DNA of 18,613 nt, from the NCBI GenBank assembly GCA_021780935.1, contig JAJXXT010000077.1, positions 1 to 18,613 on the forward strand. Direction: 5' to 3'. Shown one piece after another: positions 14,855 through 18,613 of this stretch (within the stretch, counting starts at the first letter, position 1; each line of letters begins with the position of its first letter). The notes below the pieces were generated by a model, which saw only the letters and a list, made by a program, of their open reading frames with translations, was not told the DNA's origin and searched no databases. The position numbers were made by a program, and so were the translations under genes. The stretch comes from Pseudomonadota bacterium. GTDB taxonomy: Bacteria; Pseudomonadota; Alphaproteobacteria; Acetobacterales; Acetobacteraceae.

Positions 14855-16894
14855 TCACCCCCGCCGCAGGATCATGTTGCCGAACGCATCCACCTCGCCG
14901 CCGAAGCCCGGCGGCACCCAGCAGGTGGCGTCGTCCTGCACCACCACGGCCGGCCCGGCGAAGCGGCTGCCGGGCGCCAGCGCCGCGCGGTCGAACAGCG
15001 CCGCCTCCACCACCGCGCCGCGATGCGCGACCGGCACCCGCCCGCGCGGCACCGGCGCATGCGCCGCGGCCTCGACCGGCGGAAACTCCGGCTTCGGCGT
15101 CGCCCCCGCGATCACCACCCGCAGCGCGACCAGATGCACCGGCGCCTCCTTGTCGGCATGGCCATAGACCTCCTGGTGGCGCGCGTGGAACGCCTGCGCG
15201 ATCCGTTGCGTCTGCGCACCGGTGATCCACGCGGCCTCGAGCGGCACCTCGAGCTCGTAGGACTGGCCGCGATAGCGCATGTCGGCGGTGACGCTGATCC
15301 GCCCCGCCTCGCCATCGCCCTGGTTGGCCGCGAGCCAGGCGCGCGCCTCGGCGGCCAGCTCCGCGAGGGCGGCAGCCAGCGCCGGCATCGCCGCCTCGGC
15401 GACATCGAGAAACGCCACGCGCACGAAGTCCGAGCGCAGATCGGCGAGCAGTCCGCCCAGGGCCGCGAGCACGCCCGGCGCCTGCGGCACGATCACCGCC
15501 GCCATCCCCAGCTCCTCGGCCAGGAGGCAGCCCAGCATGGGTCCCGCGCCGCCGAATGCCAGCAGCGCATAGCCGCTGGGCTCCTCGCCCACCTGCGAGT
15601 AGAGCCGGCTCACCTCGCGATACATGTTGGCGACCGCGAGCGCGATCACCGCCTCCGCCGCCGCCACCCGCTCGCGCCCGAGCGCCGCCGCCACCCGGTC
15701 GATCGCCGCCGCCGCCGCCGCGAGATCGACCGTGACCGCGCCATAGCCGAGCTCGCCTGCGCCAAGCACGCCGGCGACCGCGAACGCATCCGTGATCGTC
15801 GCCTGCGTCCCGCCGCGCCCGTAGCACGCCGGCCCCGGCACCGATCCCGCGCTCTGCGGTCCCACCCGCAGTACGCCCAGCGCATCCACGGTCGCGATCG
15901 ACCCGCCGCCCGCGCCGATCGAGGACACCGAGACCGTCGGCAGATAGATCGGATACTCGCCGACCAGCTCGCCGCTGCGGAAATCCGGCAGCCCGTCGCG
16001 CAGCAACGCGACGTCGGCGCTGGTGCCGCCGATATCGAGGCTCATCACCCGCGCGAACCCCGCCTGGCGCGCGACGAACCCGGCGCCGATCGCCCCCGCC
16101 GCGGTGCCGGAGAGCAGCATCTCGATGCTGCGGACCTTGCCCGCCGCCGCGGTCATCACGCCACCATTGGACTTGGTGATCATCGGCGCCGCCGGCACGC
16201 CGCGCTGCGCCAGCGCCGCCTCCAGGCGCGTGATGTAGTGCGCGATCATTGGCTGCACCGAGCCATGGATGCACGCGGTGATGCTGCGCTCGTACTCGCG
16301 CACGATTGGCCACACCTCGGCCGAGCAGAAGACCGGCAGCGCCGGCCGCGCCGCCGCGATGATCCGCCGCACCGCGCGCTCATGCTCGGGATTGGCGTAG
16401 GCATGCAGCAGCGCAACCACGATCGCCTCCGCCCCCAGCGCCTCGGCCTGCGCCAGCGCGGCCAGCACGCTCGCCTCGTCCGGCGCCAGCGCGGTGCTGC
16501 CGTCCGGGTTCATGCGCGCGCGGATCTCGAGCACCCGGTCGCGCGGCACCAGCGGCGGCGGCCGGCGCGAGAACAGGTCGTAGGGGTCGGGGATCTTGAG
16601 GCGCGCCAGCTCCAGCACGTCGCGGAAGCCTTCGGTCACCAACAGGCAGAGCCGGGCGCCGCGCTTCTGGATGATCGCGTTCACGCCCACCGTCGAGCCA
16701 TGCGTGAAATAGGTCACCGATGTCGGCGGGATGGCGAAGCGGCGCGCGATTTCGTCCAGCCCCTGCAGCACCTCCGCCCCCGGCGCGTCCGGCCGCGACA
16801 GCACCTTCAGCGTCTCGAGACTGCGCTTCTCCTCATCGACCACGCAGAAATCGGTGAAAGTGCCGCCGATATCCACGCCGACCCGATAGCCCAT
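14855..16894 (-). CDS. hydantoinase/oxoprolinase family protein, A subunit (HyuA type)
   Basis: This 679-residue ATP-binding subunit begins with RVGVDIGGTFTDFCVVDE, the phosphate-1 loop of the sugar-kinase/actin-like fold. It continues with THGSTVGVNAIIQKRGA and the KIPDPYDLFSRRPPPLVPR block of the hydantoinase A N-terminal domain. In the second domain MSLDIGGTSADVALL and SIGAGGGSIA form the other nucleotide contacts, and LLAFGGAGPM is conserved. The C-terminal domain has RYRGQSYELEVPL. Length is normal. AAGGAG lies six bases before the ATG at 16894. It is followed after 2 bp by the B subunit. Whether the complex opens a cyclic amide (N-methylhydantoin, 5-oxoproline) or carboxylates a ketone cannot be decided from these motifs. 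Confidence 0.94.
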   Translation of the reverse strand: MGYRVGVDIGGTFTDFCVVDEEKRSLETLKVLSRPDAPGAEVLQGLDEIARRFAIPPTSVTYFTHGSTVGVNAIIQKRGARLCLLVTEGFRDVLELARLKIPDPYDLFSRRPPPLVPRDRVLEIRARMNPDGSTALAPDEASVLAALAQAEALGAEAIVVALLHAYANPEHERAVRRIIAAARPALPVFCSAEVWPIVREYERSITACIHGSVQPMIAHYITRLEAALAQRGVPAAPMITKSNGGVMTAAAGKVRSIEMLLSGTAAGAIGAGFVARQAGFARVMSLDIGGTSADVALLRDGLPDFRSGELVGEYPIYLPTVSVSSIGAGGGSIATVDALGVLRVGPQSAGSVPGPACYGRGGTQATITDAFAVAGVLGAGELGYGAVTVDLAAAAAAIDRVAAALGRERVAAAEAVIALAVANMYREVSRLYSQVGEEPSGYALLAFGGAGPMLGCLLAEELGMAAVIVPQAPGVLAALGGLLADLRSDFVRVAFLDVAEAAMPALAAALAELAAEARAWLAANQGDGEAGRISVTADMRYRGQSYELEVPLEAAWITGAQTQRIAQAFHARHQEVYGHADKEAPVHLVALRVVIAGATPKPEFPPVEAAAHAPVPRGRVPVAHRGAVVEAALFDRAALAPGSRFAGPAVVVQDDATCWVPPGFGGEVDAFGNMILRRG

Positions 16895-17033
16895 CGCCGC
16901 TCCTTCCCTACGCCGGCGCCGCTGCGCGCTGGTCGATGCAGTGTGGCCGCTGCGCGCGCCCCGTCAACACGCGGCTGCTGCGGGGCAGGGTCGAGCGGCG
17001 CGCGTCGCGCGAGCCGGCTTCCTGCGGCGTCGG
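16895..17033. other. 139-bp intergenic spacer between CoA-transferase and HyuA genes
   Basis: This gap, read on the minus strand, separates two co-directional genes. It contains the GC-rich partial hairpin 16997-17015 (CGCGCG either side of a T, with outer GGC/GCC arms) but no T-tract, and no clear promoter hexamers. It encodes no small third subunit of the acetone/acetophenone carboxylase type. Whether HyuA is transcribed with the CoA-transferase is open. Confidence 0.3.
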
Positions 17034-18613
17034 CTACGCAACGGTGCGTCGCGGCGCGCGGGCGTGCGACGGGCGCGCTTCGAGCTCGGCGCGCAGCCCC
17101 ATCGGCTGCGGCTGGAACAGGCGCGCGTCCATCGTCCTGAGGCTCCGACTGATGCCGGGCTGAAACGCCATCCGGTCGAGAATATCGCGCTGCAGGTCGA
17201 TGCCGGGGGCGATCTCGATCAGCTCCAGCCTGCCGCCGGTCGCGCGAAACACGCCGCGCTCGGTGACGAACAGCGCCCAACGCCCCTCCTGCTCGGCGAA
17301 GGTCGCATTATAGCATACCTGCTCGATCCTGCCGACGAATTTGCTGTGTCGGCCTTCCGTAACGATACGCAACGCGCCGTTCTCGCACGCGACCGCCAGG
17401 CCGCCGGCGCTGAACGTGCCGCTGAACACGACCTTGCGCGCGTTCTGGCTGATATTGATGAAGCCGCCGATGCCGACGATCTTGGAGCCGAACCGGCTGA
17501 TATTCACGTTGCCCGCCGGATCGACCTCGGCCGCGGACAGGAAAGCGACGTCCAGCCCACCGCCGTCGTAGAAGTCGAATTGGTAGGGCTGATCGACCAC
17601 CGCATCGTAGTTCTGCGCCGCACCCGAGTCCGGGCCGGTCAGCGGCGCCCCGCCGATGAAGCCCTGCTCGTTCGTGAGCACGATCAGATCGAGGATATCC
17701 TCTTCGGCGGCGATCGCCGAAATGCCCGTGCTGATGCCGGCGCCGAGATTGCAGACCGCGCCCGCGACGAGCTCCATCGCCGCGCGCCGGGCGATGATCT
17801 TGCGATGGTCGAAGGGAAGTCGCCGCAACCCGTCGAGCGGGACCCGCAGCTCGCCAGCATAGCTGGCATTGTAGTCGGTATGGTAGGTCTGGCGCTGTGT
17901 CGGATCGATGACGACATAATCGACCAGGATGCCGGGAATCTTGACGAGGCGCGGCGGCAGCGTGCCGCGCCGCGCCAGCCGCTTCACCTGCACGACGACC
18001 GCCGCTCCCTGCCGGCGCGCGGCCTGCGCGCAGGAGATCATCTCGCAGGGAACCGCTTCCTGCTCCATGGTGATGTTCCCGTCCTCGTCCGCGGTGGTTC
18101 CGCGCAGCAGCACGACATCGAGCGCGAACGGCTTGAATCGCAGCCACTCCTCGCCGCCGATCGCGATCAGCTCGACGAGATCCTCGCGCGCGCGGGCACT
18201 CTGCCGCCCGCCGCCGTGGCGCGGGTCGACGAAGCTATGCAGCCCGGTCCGGGTGATCAGGCCTGGCCGCCCCGCAGCCATGTCGCGCATGATCTGTGCC
18301 AGCACGCCCTGCGGCAGGGTATAGGATTCCATCTCATCGCGCAGCGCGACGTCGATCAGCGGCGGGCTGTCGACCAGCGCGCTGGTGATACTGCGGCGCA
18401 GCATCCCGTGATGGGCGAAGCGTGCCGCCCCTTTTTTCGCCCGATCGCCCAGGCCGACGGCATGGATCAGACAGAGGTCGCGAGGATTCCCCGTCTGCAC
18501 GAACCGTGCCTCGACGGCCTCCAGGATGGCTTCCGGCACGGCGTGCCCGCCGCCCGAGCCGCTGACGAGAACGCTGTCCCCCGAACGGATCAGGGCCGCA
18601 GCCTGCTCGGCGG
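17034..18613 (-). CDS. family I acyl-CoA / 3-oxoacid CoA-transferase (YdiF-like), 5' end off right edge
   Basis: This CoA-transferase has fused alpha and beta halves; 525 codons are visible. The alpha half has VLVSGSGGGHAVPEAIL near the right edge (about 18521-18571) and IGGEEWLRFKPFALDVVLLRG with GTTADEDGNITMEQEA. The beta half has LVAGAVCNLGAGISTGI and LTNEQGFIGGAP, where the Glu codon at 17667-17669 is the expected thioester-forming residue. An internal GTG at 18539 could be mistaken for the start. The frame stays open and conserved to the window end, so the true start is probably only a few codons outside, because relatives are about 520-540 residues. Base composition looks somewhat less GC-extreme than in the Hyu genes. 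It would move CoA onto a carboxylate made by the neighbouring pathway; donor and acceptor are unknown. Confidence 0.92.
   Translation of the reverse strand, partial: AEQAAALIRSGDSVLVSGSGGGHAVPEAILEAVEARFVQTGNPRDLCLIHAVGLGDRAKKGAARFAHHGMLRRSITSALVDSPPLIDVALRDEMESYTLPQGVLAQIMRDMAAGRPGLITRTGLHSFVDPRHGGGRQSARAREDLVELIAIGGEEWLRFKPFALDVVLLRGTTADEDGNITMEQEAVPCEMISCAQAARRQGAAVVVQVKRLARRGTLPPRLVKIPGILVDYVVIDPTQRQTYHTDYNASYAGELRVPLDGLRRLPFDHRKIIARRAAMELVAGAVCNLGAGISTGISAIAAEEDILDLIVLTNEQGFIGGAPLTGPDSGAAQNYDAVVDQPYQFDFYDGGGLDVAFLSAAEVDPAGNVNISRFGSKIVGIGGFINISQNARKVVFSGTFSAGGLAVACENGALRIVTEGRHSKFVGRIEQVCYNATFAEQEGRWALFVTERGVFRATGGRLELIEIAPGIDLQRDILDRMAFQPGISRSLRTMDARLFQPQPMGLRAELEARPSHARAPRRTVA

Noticed and set aside
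15704..15721. GCC trinucleotide run inside hyuA.
   Set aside because: It encodes an alanine stretch in a helix and is explained by codon bias; similar short runs occur throughout the window.
12846..16313. A 1155-codon minus-strand frame that could be taken for a giant hydantoinase B fusion.
   Set aside because: Only the part from 14852 on is family sequence. The upstream part is a different frame of the hyuA gene and is low-complexity.
16997..17015. GC-rich hairpin after the CoA-transferase gene as a rho-independent terminator.
   Set aside because: The stem is interrupted and there is no run of T on the transcribed strand, so it is likely chance pairing in GC-rich DNA.
12891..17140. Two very long plus-strand open frames (about 758 and 771 codons) opposite hyuA and hyuB.
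   Set aside because: Both are antisense shadows caused by extreme third-position GC; their translations are His/Arg/Asp-rich and resemble no protein family, while the minus strand carries two full conserved subunits.
1..18613. Search for a defence system, mobile element, CRISPR array, tRNA or other non-coding RNA.
   Set aside because: No repeat-spacer pattern, transposase, integrase, nuclease or tRNA-like cloverleaf was seen; all sizeable stretches are covered by metabolic, transport and regulatory genes.

Overview
The window is an ordinary-looking chromosomal segment of a very GC-rich alphaproteobacterium. Nearly every third codon position is G or C, genes are packed with 2-11 bp overlaps, and a LysR/DoxX/LigB set sits beside peptide-ABC and hydantoinase-type operons. 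Rhodospirillales, perhaps Acetobacteraceae, is my best guess; no rRNA or other marker gene is present to prove it. I see no tRNA, rRNA, CRISPR array, insertion sequence, phage gene or plasmid function. No stretch longer than about 220 bp lacks a gene.

Left part (1-2313, all minus strand): a rhodanese-type sulfurtransferase, a periplasmic binding protein of the FbpA-like family, and an inner-membrane permease of the FbpB type that runs off the left edge. This looks like an import operon whose ATPase lies outside the window. Next (2464-5178) come a plus-strand GNAT acetyltransferase and a LysR regulator that converges on it and overlaps its 3' end. Divergent from the LysR gene is a tightly coupled doxX + LigB-type (4,5-DOPA-like) dioxygenase pair. 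A 14-bp dyad lies in the 114-bp lysR/doxX divergent region.

Centre (5196-10582, minus): a complete five-gene dipeptide/oligopeptide ABC importer in the order binding protein, permease B, permease C, ATPase D, ATPase F, with overlapping or nearly overlapping reading frames. Divergent from it across 220 bp is a plus-strand FAD-dependent amine/amino-acid oxidase of the DAO family (10803-12092), apparently with a leaderless start.

Right part (12106-18613, minus): an almost full-length family I acyl-CoA/3-oxoacid CoA-transferase entering from the right edge, then a hydantoinase/oxoprolinase A subunit, B subunit and an SDR dehydrogenase in one overlapping run. With the importer and the FAD oxidase, this reads as a locus for import and breakdown of a nitrogen-containing or cyclic-amide compound. 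The SDR + HyuA/HyuB-like + CoA-transferase combination also resembles the logic of ketone carboxylation pathways (alcohol to ketone to beta-keto acid to CoA ester). That alternative is the most interesting biochemical question here.
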